Source of the DNA: Sipunculus nudus
Taxonomy: Eukaryota; Annelida; Sipuncula; Golfingiida; Sipunculidae
Length of the DNA stretch: 64,000 nt
Direction of reading: 5' to 3'
Assembly (NCBI GenBank): GCA_026874595.1
Contig: CM049322.1
Span: forward strand, 46,373,340 to 46,437,339
Below, in pieces: positions 13,172 through 25,002 of the stretch (positions are counted from its first letter, which is position 1; each line of letters starts with the position of its first letter). Made by a program: the position numbers and the translations under genes. Under the pieces are notes generated by a model. It had not been told where the DNA came from, did not search any database, and saw only the letters and a program-made list of their open reading frames with translations.

Positions 13172-13248
13172 TGTAGCAAGAAAAACAAAACCTTTGCCAC
13201 GGCAATTGATGTTGATTTTTACTGTCAGACTTGTGCTGCGGAGAAATG
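12844..13248 (+). pseudogene. Disrupted copy of the small Cys-rich exon
   Basis: Corresponds to the intact 61601-61777 exon. The first half runs into the 210-bp duplication. The second copy carries a 2-nt deletion (AACACATC against AACACTGATC) that shifts the frame. The terminal Trp codon has become TGA (GAAATGACAG against GAAATGGCAG). The AATAAG acceptor-like site of B2 is AATACG here. Several independent lesions mark this as dead. Confidence 0.7.
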
Positions 13249-14289
13249 ACAGTAATATAATAAAGTAACTGCAATAAGTGCAAACACTAAATGAATTATT
13301 GAGAAAATTAATATATGGATAATGACATGATGGAAAAAAAGGTCGATTTCAGTAATTTGTCGAACAAGAAAAACAGTGAATCTGAGAGGATTATGTAATA
13401 AAAAAAACAAGTAAAACGTTAAGAAAACTCATGAATATATTAAAATTAAAATGATAGTAAAAGCGCACAGACTGTTAAGAGTGAAATAAGAATAGGGATT
13501 TTTTTAATACCATTAAATACTTTAATCCTTCAAATATAAATAAATGGCTCACTATGTAATCTAAATGTCACCTTGAATTAAGGTCGCGCAACTTTTCAAG
13601 ATATTTAAAAATGCATAATATGAACAAGTTCAATTTTTCAATTCCTTTGTCTAATGGAAAGATAATAATAGACGTCTATTATAAACATGGGTTTATCTGT
13701 TTTATTTAATATCTAGAGTGAATTTATCAAATTAAAATGTAAAGCTGTAATAGTTTATGCCCAATAAAAATAAGTGTCATCAGTTGACCTTAGTAGCACC
13801 AACAACCGAGCCAGGTGGCAGACCAATCTCGACACTTTACTAGATTTCGACAAAACATTCCAGGGAAAAGTAGATTGATGATTTTACCGGCTATAGTCAG
13901 GCGTAATGCGATGCAATGCAATGCACCTAGTGATGTCAACCTGGTTGTGTCAAACTCGGCTAAGTTAAATTCCTGCATATATCGAAGGGGAATATGGAGT
14001 CCCTGCACAAACAGTTAAAACCTTTCTAACTTAACTCATTTTGTGTAGAACTTGGATGCACTGCAAAATGTTTTAAGCTCCCAAAACCCCCTCCCCCTCG
14101 GGAGATGGTCCATACAAACAGACTTTGGCAAGTTTCGAGGGCTATTTTTTTTAAAGTGGTAACTTGAAAGATTCCTTATACATATACAGAATACGGAATG
14201 CGTGTTGAGAGATTTCATATGAACCCTCACGGCGGGATACATTTTTTTCTATGCTTTTCCTCTGTTGTCACGTCCGCTTAGAGGCAGAT

Positions 14290-14531
14290 GTTACTTTTCT
14301 TTTGCGGGTGTTGGATTTTGTTTGTCTAGTAGCAGCATTAATCAAAAAGTTATTGATTGACAGAGTTTGATGGAATTTTCTGGACAGCTCGACAATGAAG
14401 GCAGGAAAAAGTGATAACAATCTTGATCCAGGAATATTTTAAAGGAATATTGCTGCTTTTCTGCCAGTTACATAAGGGGTAATGATGGAGCTGCCTTGGC
14501 GGAGGTCTGCGCTCTCTGAGTGCTATTCTAG
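14290..14531 (+). repeat. GGCGGAGGTCTGCGCTCTC-type interspersed repeat, unit 1
   Basis: Plus-strand copy ending GGCGGAGGTCTGCGCTCTCTGAGTGC, preceded by TTGTTTGTCTAGTAGCAGCATT and CAAAAAGTTATTGATTGAC, the usual internal stretches of this family. Left end approximate. Confidence 0.6.
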
Positions 14532-15382
14532 ATATAATACTATTGTTTTGTATTTGTCTGGGAAATAAACAAAATCATGGGACAATGTATATTTCAACAC
14601 TTTCTTACAAGCGTATGTGTAGTTGTATGTGTATATATTTATGTAAGTGTGTGAGGATCAGTGGGCATGCCTTGGTAATATTGTCACTCCGAACGCATCT
14701 TTATGTCTGTCATAGGCTATGTGTTTTGGATTTTGTATGTGTCTGTATGTTTCTGCTTTCAATGTATCTTTGTGTATCGGTGATGCGTGTATCTGGTATC
14801 CTGTATTGGGGACACTTAGTGTCCATGTTTTATGTTATATGTGTGCGCGTGTAACTGCGGTCTGGTTGTGAGGTTGCGGTGGTTATACGCATACATTTTT
14901 CAATTATGTACGTGTGTATATTTGGTTAAATGTTGAGGATAGTGGTATGAATGTTTGTATATATTTTGCTAGGTGTATGCATCTGTGTTTATATGTGATG
15001 GCGTGGTAAGGGAATGTACAGGGTTGGATCCATAATTTAGATAAATTAGGCGTCAAACCCAGGACCGAAAACATTATTTTGAATACCCAGAAAGTAAAAC
15101 GGAACACAATTTGTCAACAGGATCAATCATGTCATTTTTTAAAGTTTGGTTCAATAAAGAAAATAAATAAAAATAAATAGGACAAGAAAAGGAAGAATGT
15201 GCTGATTGTATCTTAATGTTTCCACTTAATTCAATCTACCTGTAAAAAGGTAGTTCAGGAAGATAACATTTTATGATAATTGTTTATATATTTACGAATC
15301 AATACTGGTTAGATGATGATTTATCTGTTAGTATAAGTTTTACATGAAGCACATGTAGACGAACTTTTTATGGTTGTTTCAG

Positions 15383-15412
15383 AAATACCCGTTCTGCATT
15401 CTTCTAAGACAG
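15383..15412 (+). CDS. Receptor stalk mini-exon, unit 1 copy
   Basis: A 30-nt candidate exon lies between GGTTGTTTCAG and GTGAGA, entering and leaving in phase 1, so it can be included or skipped without changing frame. With a preceding G it reads EIPVLHSSKT plus the first base of a Gly-type codon. The same exon, diverged but in frame and with intact splice sites, lies at 48144 (EIPVQHSTKG), 3.5 kb after the ectodomain exon at 44077, which also leaves in phase 1. A short Ser/Thr-rich juxtamembrane stalk piece is the likely role. Splicing is not shown; survival of frame and both splice sites across diverged copies is the main support. Confidence 0.55.
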
Positions 15413-15714
15413 GTGAGAAATTTTGGATTTGTTCAGGATATATTTATGTTTGTTATTGTTTATTACACATAGTCTTTCAGAATCTCAATTCCGGGAAGTT
15501 GTACTCTGAAAAGTTGTCTATAAGTTAGCTTTATATGATTTATACAATTATCTATAGCACTTACGTTTTATGTCATGGCTAATAGAGTCATTCTGATAGA
15601 AAATTCTGTTGTAATACCTGATTTGAAAGTGAGAATGTAAGCTGTCATATTTAGAAATGTCTTGAAAGGTACTATTAACCTTCTGAGAACTATGGATTTT
15701 GTGTACTTTTTTCG

Positions 15715-15718
<4 letters not shown>

Positions 15719-15756
<38 letters not shown>

Positions 15757-15759
15757 ATT

Positions 15760-15791
<32 letters not shown>
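15719..15791. repeat. (TA)n microsatellite, unit 1
   Basis: Interrupted TA run (with TACATAATTA). Its length differs among the three units, one of the few differences between them. Confidence 0.8.
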
Positions 15792-16079
15792 ATTACTAAT
15801 GGTGTAGCTCTAGTATATATTCTGTAGTAGAAGTGTAAAGTGCATTTAAAGAGTTTGAGTAAGGCTGATTAATAGGTAACTTATTGATAATCACACAAGC
15901 TTTCAAAGCGAAAAGGCTGAATGTAAATACACTGATTCTTGCATTATGGACGATGTGTATTGTGTACTCTACTGTGTATAAAAACATCCCTACCCGTTCC
16001 CACCAACTACCAGCCGAAAAATTGTGCGTTTGGTTACTTTATAAAATAATGCATTACTCTTACTCTTCATGTATATATA

Positions 16080-17363
16080 CAGTGAAAACTGGTCTAACGG
16101 ACACTTCACTAAGGCGGACAACTGGCTAAGATAACGGACAAGATAGTTAAGTCCCTTCAAAATTCCCTATATGTTATGCATAAGCGGAACCTCTGTAAGG
16201 CGGACACCTCACTACTGCGGACAACGGACAGCAGATTTCAACTAAAACCATCATTCTAAGAGTAAATGAACCTGACATATGCGGACACGAAACGCCACCT
16301 CAGGCGGACACTGATCACTCGCCCCGGGCAACATCAAAGACCACCGGTACTGTTGCTGTTCCCGGGACTGGAACACAAAGGATCAGGCAATCCCCAGTTG
16401 TTACCTTAATGCGTGTCCGTGCTCATGTCACGGTGTGATGTGCTCCTAAGTTAGACACAGCAAATATGAAGCAGTCAACATCGTGTCACTTTATTTCACG
16501 GTTGATCATTCACACGTTGCGAAGCTGCATATTTTTCGCTCGACCGCGGGGTCATTAAATTGATTAAAGGGCTCCGATTTCCCATGCGTTCCTGATCTCA
16601 CCACGCAATATCTAACTGTAAAATTAGCCACTTTGTTATAGCAGGCTGTTTGAAATTAATTTATCGGTTTTTCTCAGTATATCTCAAACTGATCTGCTCA
16701 GTGTCAAACATATGCTCATTCCGTAGCTGTTTTTACCGTGCCGCCGTGCACAAGCTCCTCGGGGTTCGTTTAATCTCGGGTTCCTTCAACATTAAAGCAA
16801 ATCAAACCGAACAACCATCATCAAAGAAAGTTTATTTTAGGCTAAAGCTACATTCACATATAAAAACGAATGTTCCCAGGTTCGTAGCCATTACAATCTT
16901 CGCACTGTCAACGTCGTCATTATCTTTGAGGTTATCGCATTTGGACAGCTGAACAAGGGGAGTTTTAGGCAATGCCGCCAGATGGCACCACACGTACTCC
17001 TGGGCGGGAGCTTATGCTATCTGAGAAAGCCAAGCCAAGCGAAAAAGAGCGTACGCGAGTATATGAAAATTGTTTTTACGGATATCTTCATAGACTTTTC
17101 TCCTTATATTGTTCACTACTTGAGATAAGTAAAAATAATTGCAGTTTGTATATGGATATTGAATGCAAGATGTGTGCATGAATATGTTGTATATATACAT
17201 GAAATCTGATACAATACAATAAACACGTTCTTGCAGCCGTTCGTTGTCTTTATTTATAATCCCTCAGTTATCAACCAAGGTCAACCTGCCTAATAAGGAC
17301 ACCTCACTATTAAGGACAAAATGATTGAGTCCCTTGACTGTCCGCTTTAGACAGGTTTCACTG
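16080..17363. mobile_element. Non-autonomous Tigger/pogo-like DNA element, unit 1
   Basis: Left end CAGTGAAAACTGGTCTAACG and, on the other strand, right end CAGTGAAACCTGTCTAAAGC form terminal inverted repeats. Subterminal GCGGACA repeats (CTAAGGCGGACAAC, AAGGCGGACACCTCACTA) are scattered just inside. TA dinucleotides abut the left end and lie 2 bp beyond the right, in a TA-rich target. CAGTG termini with TA targets suit the pogo/Tigger branch of Tc1/mariner. No transposase is readable; the 60-100 codon open frames inside lack DDE or HTH features. Length 1284 bp, identical in all three units, so it inserted before the array formed. Confidence 0.65.
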
Positions 17364-17439
17364 CATATATATATATATACCTAAGTTGGTTCCAGTGCTT
17401 GCAGTATAGTGCTCGATACAACTAAGGTAGAGCAGATTA

Positions 17440-17583
17440 ACTAAACGTTAAGCACGCTGGAACGTCGTGTTATTACTCCAGGTTTCATGCCGTTGCCGGT
17501 ATCGGCACCCGGGCGATCATCAGATAACTGACGTCATTTAAACTCGGAGTAATAACACGATGCTCCAGCTTGCTAAACGTTTA

Positions 17584-17585
<2 letters not shown>
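17440..17585. mobile_element. Short hairpin-forming MITE, unit 1
   Basis: Arms of about 39-40 bp (ACTAAACGTTAAGC...TTATTACTCC and its near complement) flank about 67 bp containing CGGTATCGGCACCCGGGCGATC. The right arm runs into a TA microsatellite. No coding capacity. Family not recognised. Confidence 0.6.
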
Positions 17586-17619
<34 letters not shown>

Positions 17620-17751
17620 TTATATGTAATATCATTCCATAATCTACTGCTTATTGTAATTCTATCATCAAGTTAAGTTAATACTTAGTTTAACACCCTA
17701 TATATAAACTTTTTTATGGTTCAGGTCCCAGTCGTAATTTCATTGTTTCAC

Positions 17752-17793
<42 letters not shown>

Positions 17794-18379
17794 TTAGATA
17801 TACATATATACTTGTAGTGTAAATAAGCACTAAGGAGTGGAAAGGATCATTTTTCTTCTTTATTTGCCTCGTGTTGTTTTCCTGTCATTGGCCAGAGCCA
17901 TGGGGGTTGAAGACAGTCAACGCAGTGATCATCACAGTGATTGATTATTTTAGCAATGTCAGTTGAATGTCAGTTGTAATTAGCAGCAGTAAAACATTCT
18001 CCTGGAACGAAGATGAAACATTCTCACCTGATATTTGTGACGGGTTTAAAAATCCCCCGACCCCCACACAAAATTGTGCAATGATACATGGTTGCACTCT
18101 CTCTCGCTTGTTTTGCAGTTCTCTTTGAGTGAGCTTATGTAATTCTCCCGCTTACGGGTGTAAGTACAGACTGTTGTCCACCACGTGAGTCAAAACGCTC
18201 AGGTCAGTAGTTCATAGGTCACCAGGCTAGAAGTGAGGGGACAAGACGTGTCTAAAGCCTTATCTTGAGTGTTTAAGAAATTTCTCAGGATGCCAATATG
18301 CGAGGTATTACAAATCTTGTTAATTTTGCCTTTTAATTTATTTGTATCCTTGTATTTTTCTTTTGCATATAGCTTATAA

Positions 18380-18720
18380 CCCCGGTTGGGCTCACCGTAG
18401 GAAGCCAAACAGCGCAGGGCGCAACGTGGATGTTATGTACAGCTGATTGAGGAGCGGACATCCCGGGATGGTGGAACGTGTTCGGTAAGACGCAGCGCAG
18501 CACTACGGAACCGCATGGTCGACGCGGGATTCCTAAACGAGGCCGAGTGCGGGCGCTCAAGTTTGACCGGCGGGAGAGAGTGATCCGTCAGGGACGCGAA
18601 GTATCGAGATACGGGTGATGCGGGTAGTGCTAACCAATGACTGAGGGCGCACGAGTCCAGCATAGAGGACCTGGCTGCCACCAGAGTGCAGCGGATCGCG
18701 TGGGCGCTCAAGACGTCCTT
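18380..18720. other. GC-rich patch, unit 1
   Basis: About 340 bp much richer in GC than its surroundings, with partly open frames on both strands. A plus-strand frame reads FDRRERVIRQGRE, loosely like the basic region of some LINE ORF1 proteins, but the similarity is weak and stops interrupt neighbouring frames. A retroelement fragment is possible. It is absent from the diverged unit at 47800-52110. Confidence 0.3.
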
Positions 18721-20242
18721 CCAGATTTCCTGATTTGATGTTTAGCGTAGAGAATATTTTTATTAGTTAGGGTGAAGGCATTAAAGATATGTATATCTTA
18801 TATGCTGTTCTCCGTCATTAATGTTAGCTTTAAGTGTGTGTTTTTGTGTGTACGAGAGATTGGTTCAAACAGACAGACACAGACAACAACGTCACAATAG
18901 TACACCATTTAAATCAAGCAAATATGTTTATACGAAAATTTTATTTTCAAAAGATGTTGTGTCTTTTGTTTATAATTAAAACTATATGCCCAAGTTAGTT
19001 CATGTTCGCCTTTACTTAAACCGATTTTGTAGTATCATATCCACATAAAAGCTCACGCCAAAACCGAAATTCATTCTGAAAAAGGAAAAAGCCTTTGGGA
19101 CCAGATATATAAATAAATGCAAAGTGAAAGATCGAAGATCAGTATATCCAATTTTATGGATATGTTCAAGTGTCAAAACATGTAATCAATACCATCAAAG
19201 ATAAAAATGTATTAAAAGTTATGTTCAAGTAATATATGATTATACATTTTGTATAACGTTAAATATCTATATATTATTTTGCGTATATTATTTTATATAT
19301 TCCATCATAAAATAAACGCAGAAGTATGAAGTAATTAATTCATTACATTGGTAGAGAGACAATAAAAAAGGTCATCAGCATTCTTCTTAACTAACAATGA
19401 CGTCTTGTCAACCCGATGTTGTCTGTGCGCGCCATACGACAGAGTAATATGATAGGGACACAACTTTTATTGGCGTTTAGCATAAGGTTTATTCATCTGG
19501 TCACTCAGATCTGGGAACCGCACACGCCGTCGCAGATACAGCGGGATTACAAGAAATTCAGGAGAGAACATAACAGACCCGAGATTTTACGTTTATATGT
19601 TACGTTACAGAACACGTGATTTTACATTTATATTAATAAAGTCTGACCGGGTTCGTCTTAATACCTTTAAAGTAGATGTAGATCATATTAGGTTACACTC
19701 ACATTGTTCTTATAATTCATACCTTTGTGTGATGGTGACAATGGCGAGGTCAATTGCATCAGGCATGTCGGTGTAATCAGTCTATCATGAAAATTACTGT
19801 TATATAAAATAAAAATACCATTTTGGAATTATATTGATAGATACAACAGATATGTTTCTTAGGAAAGGTAAAATGTATATTTTTGAATACAAATCATAAA
19901 TGTTTGTAAAAATGGAAAGAAGCAGAATGCAGATTTGAACACGCGCAGCAGGTCATCATCAGGTTAACCACCTGCTCAAACCACTGTGCAATTTTGTTTC
20001 ACGTTTAATTAGCTTTTCTATAGCAATCATACGTCAACAAGAGATACAAACCCGCGTATTCCCGGAGTGAACTTCAAGTGTCTTCAATGTCATCAGAAAT
20101 TTGATTATGCACAGTTAAAACAGTGAAGTTAAATTTCTCCTTATTTTCACTGGTATATCAATGGGATAGACTGAGTGTCCACAGGAGCCGCTGTTGATCG
20201 GGGTCGTCTCTCCAGGCCCAGGTCATACAGATCTTCTCTCTC

Positions 20243-20246
<4 letters not shown>

Positions 20247-20296
<50 letters not shown>
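20247..20296. repeat. (TC)n(TA)n microsatellite, unit 1
   Basis: CTCTCTCTC followed by about 50 bp of TA. The same compound microsatellite is at about 29203-29256 and, TC-expanded, at 49826-49888. Confidence 0.8.
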
Positions 20297-20298
<2 letters not shown>

Positions 20299-20499
20299 GT
20301 GCTTGTGTGTGTTCGCGCATGTTTACTTTAATTTCTTAACGCCTCCCCCATTTTTATGGCTCTCAGATTAAGTGGAATTAACACCTCGTTATCAGCAATT
20401 TTACACCTAGAACTTACACGACTGGAGCTCCTAGAGACTGTTGCAGACCCTGAAACCTGGGGAATATTTGGCTTGGGTACTCAAATTATGCTTAAATAA

Positions 20500-21720
20500 T
20501 GGAAACTGCTCGTAACTCGTAACACCCAGTGACCTAATGTCAAGATCCAAAGGAGACTTACCAAGGACTTTCCAGGATTTTATATAAGAAATTTCTAGGT
20601 CCAACAATAAAGTTTTGTGCCCTCCGTGACTGTCTGAGATCTCACAATCTCACAATGGCTAGTCACTTGCAGAATATAGGTCACCATGACCTAATATCGA
20701 GTTAAAAAAAAATTGCCGAAAACCTCCTTGGATGTAATGTGAGAAAATTCTAGTCGTAACGGTTAAAATATGTGCCCTGTCAGACTGTCTAGGTTCTCAA
20801 AATATGTTTTGGCCTGTAGTTCGCATATTTCCTAGGAAAATTGCCTTAGACTTCCCTGGATGTTAAGTTAGAATATTGTAGGGCTAATGATACATTTTGT
20901 GCCATGTCTGACTGTCCTGGTGTTCAAAAACAAGTGGCCAGTCGCGCAAAGAATGTGTGTCATCATGACCTAGTTTCAGATTTTAAAGAACATTTTCTAA
21001 GAACCTCTCTGGATATTGCGTTAAAGGATTCTAGGCCTAGCGGATACAATTTGAGCGCATCTGACTTGCAGTCTGGATGTGAAATTATGCTTTTTCTATA
21101 ACTCGCACAATATAGGTTTCGGTGACCTAATATCATGTTTCCAAGGACATTTAGCCAACCGGGACTAGCTCCCTTTATATCACATTATAAGATTGTAGGC
21201 CAAATCAATACAATTTGTGCCCCGTCTGACTCTTTGATTGCTAAAACCTTGTTTTTGGCCAGTAGCTCACAGCATATAGGTCACCATGGCATAATTTCAA
21301 TTTTACGGGGAGATTTGCCTCTGTGCATTGTTTACATCCAGACTGCTTCATTTGAATGTCTCACACACAGAGAAATAACACTAGAAGAATACAAGTGTCG
21401 CAACCTGTCTCCAGGAATTGATGAAATTGTCCATGTTAAATATGCATGGCAAGAATCATGGCAATCAATTTGTTAGTTTTGAGATACTAAAGCTCTTGTG
21501 TCATTTATTAAATTATTTTAGGATTCACAAACAAGCCAATCTCCAAGGAAGTTTTTCCAGGTTCTCCCTTGATCTGAAGTTAGAACATTCTAGGTCAGGC
21601 GGTTACTATTTGTGCCTTGTTAACGGACTACCAATCAGACGGACGGACAGACAGACGACGAAAAGAGAGTAATCACTCTAGCTAAGATGACTTTCAGTCA
21701 GCAGAGTTAAAAAAATGAAA
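20500..21720 (+). repeat. Degenerate ~160-bp tandem repeat with a GACGGAC tail, unit 1
   Basis: Several monomers each carry GTGACCTAATNTCANG, a lagging TCTAGGNCTAACGG and TTTGTGCCCNGTCTGACT. The GACCTA motif recurs near 20527, 20683, 20960, 21120 and 21280, spacing about 156-160 bp with one gap. The array ends in GACGGACGGACAGACAGACG then a GATGACTTTCAGTCAGCAG palindrome. Open frames inside, including one of 113 codons, are repeat products. Confidence 0.7.
20678..20692. promoter_or_regulatory. Perfect AGGTCAnnnTGACCT palindrome (estrogen-response-element-like), unit 1
   Basis: AGGTCACCATGACCT matches the consensus inverted repeat bound by steroid-type nuclear receptors. It belongs to the repeat monomer, whose other copies are degenerate. 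Match to consensus is seen; any binding is conjecture. Confidence 0.35.
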
Positions 21721-21976
21721 GCCGGAATTCAGGAGAAGACCTATAATACGAACTGCTGTAACCTCGCCTGAAACAAAAAAAGAATAACCTCAATAACCGA
21801 CAATATAAAATGTGCTGGCATAATAATAATAATAAGCTTCTGTTGTGGCTCACCGGGGATCATGATCTGGTGTGAAAGATATGGTTAGAATTCAGAGGAA
21901 AGTTCGTGTTGCCCACAGGGGATTATTATTCTGTGGAGTCGGACATCGAAGATCTTACTGTTTTTATACATAAATA

Positions 21977-22150
21977 CCTCCGCCAAGCCTAGCGGCGGGG
22001 AATTTGTTTTTGGGCGTGTAAGTTTGTTCTGTCTGTTTATATGTTTGTCTGTTAGCATTAAAACACCAAAAAAATTCCTCAGCGGGGTTTGGTGATATTG
22101 TCAACGGTCCGCAACTTTCATCAGGAGTCATAGTCTGGGAGATGACCAGG
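21977..22150. repeat. CCTCCGCCAAG-type interspersed repeat, unit 1
   Basis: Begins ATACCTCCGCCAAGCC and continues with TTCTGTCTGTTTATATGTTTGTCTGTTAGC, the mirror-end signature of the GGCGGAGG family. Far end not clear. Confidence 0.45.
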
Positions 22151-22911
22151 GCACCACGGGTCAAGCGTAATGGGCATCGGGTGGGTCATAGGAGTGCAAG
22201 CGTGCGGGGATACCCCCTTTCCACACACACCTAAATTGACACTAAATGACACATCTATATAAGCGATTTCATATTGTAGTGTAAGGAATAAGGGCAATGT
22301 TAGGACGACACTAGTCTGCAAAAAGCAATGGCTCATTTACCATCTCTATCGGTATCAAGAATAGGCCCACACGTTACAGAGTATACATAATAACCTAATT
22401 TTATATGATACCAACACTCAATTAATTTACATCAGAACCAAAATAAAAATAAAAATTCATTTGAACAACAAAAATTTACCCTGCGGAATGATATAAAGAG
22501 GAAAACAACTCGCAATATTTGGGAGCCGATCCTACGTGGTACGTTTTATGTAGGAGTCCGACAAGCTCCCACTAAACCAACAAGTCTTGACGATGCTTAA
22601 TGCAATAATAGCCTACATTTCTTTGGGTTAAAAAATGTTTGCTAACTGTAATATAATTTCCGGCTGCTAAATATAAATACCACAGCCCATTGACCGTGCA
22701 CAAAAAAGCGTTCAGTTTTGGCCTACAAAAGAGGTGTTATACTACTAGGACTACTTTGCATCTGTGGACTAGCCCTAGCTTTCGTGCGCTATTACTACTC
22801 TACGATGTGCGAGAGCTGGACCCTGAATACCTACGCCGCATAAATGCAATTACTGTGGACTGCATATTGAGAAATTTATGACAATACTTATACAAAACTG
22901 CCTAAAATACC

Positions 22912-22983
22912 GGACGTACCTTTACGTCGTAGGCACTGGGTGAATCATTATAAAGGACGTACCAGTATGTCGAAGGCACTGCA
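22912..22983. other. Duplicated GGACGTACC...CGTCG...GGCACTG motif at the unit 1/unit 2 junction
   Basis: Two direct copies 45 bp apart (GGACGTACCTTTACGTCGTAGGCACTG and a variant). Each has a GACGTA/TACGTC-type palindrome followed by GGCACTG. The unit boundary lies in the second copy. The palindromes resemble subterminal repeats of some piggyBac-like elements, which is recall, not proof. Confidence 0.4.
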
Positions 22984-23208
22984 AAACGTTTTAAGCTCCC
23001 AAAACCCCCTCCCCCTCGGGAGATGGTCCATACAAACAGACTTTGGCAAGTTTCGAGGGCTATTTTTTTTTAAAGTGGTAACTTGAAAGATTCCTTATAC
23101 ATATACAGAATACGGAATGCGTGTTGAGAGATTTCATATGAACCCTCACGGCGGGATACATTTTTTTCTATGCTTTTCCTCTGTTGTCACGTCCGCTTAG
23201 AGGCAGAT

Positions 23209-23450
23209 GTTACTTTTCTTTTGCGGGTGTTGGATTTTGTTTGTCTAGTAGCAGCATTAATCAAAAAGTTATTGATTGACAGAGTTTGATGGAATTTTCT
23301 GGACAGCTCGACAATGAAGGCAGGAAAAAGTGATAACAATCTTGATCCAGGAATATTTTAAAGGAATATTGCTGCTTTTCTGCCAGTTACATAAGGGGTA
23401 ATGATGGAGCTGCCTTGGCGGAGGTCTGCGCTCTCTGAGTGCTATTCTAG
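23209..23450 (+). repeat. GGCGGAGGTCTGCGCTCTC-type repeat, unit 2
   Basis: Identical in layout to 14290-14531. Confidence 0.6.
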
Positions 23451-24301
23451 ATATAATACTATTGTTTTGTATTTGTCTGGGAAATAAACAAAATCATGGG
23501 ACAATGTATATTTCAACACTTTCTTACAAGCGTATGTGTAGTTGTATGTGTATATATTTATGTAAGTGTGTGAGGATCAGTGGGCATGCCTTGGTAATAT
23601 TGTCACTCCGAACGCATCTTTATGTCTGTCATAGGCTATGTGTTTTGGATTTTGTATGTGTCTGTATGTTTCTGCTTTCAATGTATCTTTGTGTATCGGT
23701 GATGCGTGTATCTGGTATCCTGTATTGGGGACACTTAGTGTCCATGTTTTATGTTATATGTGTGCGCGTGTAACTGCGGTCTGGTTGTGAGGTTGCGGTG
23801 GTTATACGCATACATTTTTCAATTATGTACGTGTGTATATTTGGTTAAATGTTGAGGATAGTGGTATGAATGTTTGTATATATTTTGCTAGGTGTATGCA
23901 TCTGTGTTTATATGTGATGGCGTGGTAAGGGAATGTACAGGGTTGGATCCATAATTTAGATAAATTAGGCGTCAAACCCAGGACCGAAAACATTATTTTG
24001 AATACCCAGAAAGTAAAACGGAACACAATTTGTCAACAGGATCAATCATGTCATTTTTTAAAGTTTGGTTCAATAAAGAAAATAAATAAAAATAAATAGG
24101 ACAAGAAAAGGAAGAATGTGCTGATTGTATCTTAAGGTTTCCACTTAATTCAATCTACCTGTAAAAAGGTAGTTCAGGAAGATAACATTTTATGATAATT
24201 GTTTATATATTTACGAATCAATACTGGTTAGATGATGATTTATCTGTTAGTATAAGTTTTACATGAAGCACATGTAGACGAACTTTTTATGGTTGTTTCA
24301 G

Positions 24302-24331
24302 AAATACCCGTTCTGCATTCTTCTAAGACAG
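24302..24331 (+). CDS. Receptor stalk mini-exon, unit 2 copy
   Basis: Same 30 nt, same acceptor (TTTCAG) and donor (GTGAGA), phase 1-1, peptide EIPVLHSSKT as in unit 1. If all copies were transcribed together, each could add ten residues to a stalk. Confidence 0.55.
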
Positions 24332-24633
24332 GTGAGAAATTTTGGATTTGTTCAGGATATATTTATGTTTGTTATTGTTTATTACACATAGTCTTTCAGA
24401 ATCTCAATTCCGGGAAGTTGTACTCTGAAAAGTTGTCTATAAGTTAGCTTTATATGATTTATACAATTATCTATAGCACTTACGTTTTATGTCATGGCTA
24501 ATAGAGTCATTCTGATAGAAAATTCTGTTGTAATACCTGATTTGAAAGTGAGAATGTAAGCTGTCATATTTAGAAATGTCTTGAAAGGTACTATTAACCT
24601 TCTGAGAACTATGGATTTTGTGTACTTTTTTCG

Positions 24634-24636
<3 letters not shown>

Positions 24637-24681
<45 letters not shown>

Positions 24682-24715
24682 ATTATATATATATAATATA
24701 TATATATATATATAA
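24637..24715. repeat. (TA)n microsatellite, unit 2
   Basis: Longer version of the 15719 array with the same TACATAATTA interruption. Confidence 0.8.
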
Positions 24716-25002
24716 TTACTAATGGTGTAGCTCTAGTATATATTCTGTAGTAGAAGTGTAAAGTGCATTTAAAGAGTTTGAGTAAGGCTGATTAATAGGT
24801 AACTTATTGATAATCACACAAGCTTTCAAAGCGAAAAGGCTGAATGTAAATACACTGATTCTTGCATTATGGACGATGTGTATTGTGTACTCTACTGTGT
24901 ATAAAAACATCCCTACCCGTTCCCACCAACTACCAGCCGAAAAATTGTGCGTTTGGTTACTTTATAAAATAATGCATTACTCTTACTCTTCATGTATATA
25001 TA

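Larger units (their letters stand above)
14058..22975 (+). repeat. Tandem array unit 1 (8918 bp)
   Basis: Head-to-tail repeat whose next copy starts at the same GCACTGCAAAA motif at 22976. It contains, in order: a GGCGGAGG-type repeat, a TG-rich stretch, the 30-nt stalk mini-exon, TA arrays, a 1.28-kb Tigger-like element, a hairpin element, a GC-rich patch, a degenerate ~160-bp tandem repeat and a palindromic junction region. Differences from unit 2 are a handful of substitutions (e.g. GTATCGAG/GGATCGAG near 18600) and TA-length changes, so the duplication is very recent or a recently homogenised array. No protein-coding gene other than the mini-exon is supported. Confidence 0.9.

Noticed and set aside
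14543-14854. 103-codon open frame present identically in all three array units
   Set aside because: TG-rich, low-complexity sequence with scattered Cys, Val and Leu. No splice context, domain or conservation in the diverged unit; its repetition only reflects the tandem duplication.
16650-17181. Two open frames (100 and 69 codons) inside the Tigger-like element
   Set aside because: Neither shows DDE catalytic spacing or a helix-turn-helix, and the element is too short for a transposase; taken as non-autonomous filler.
21135-21476. 113-codon open frame in units 1 and 2
   Set aside because: Lies inside the degenerate ~160-bp tandem repeat, and the corresponding frame is broken in the diverged copy.
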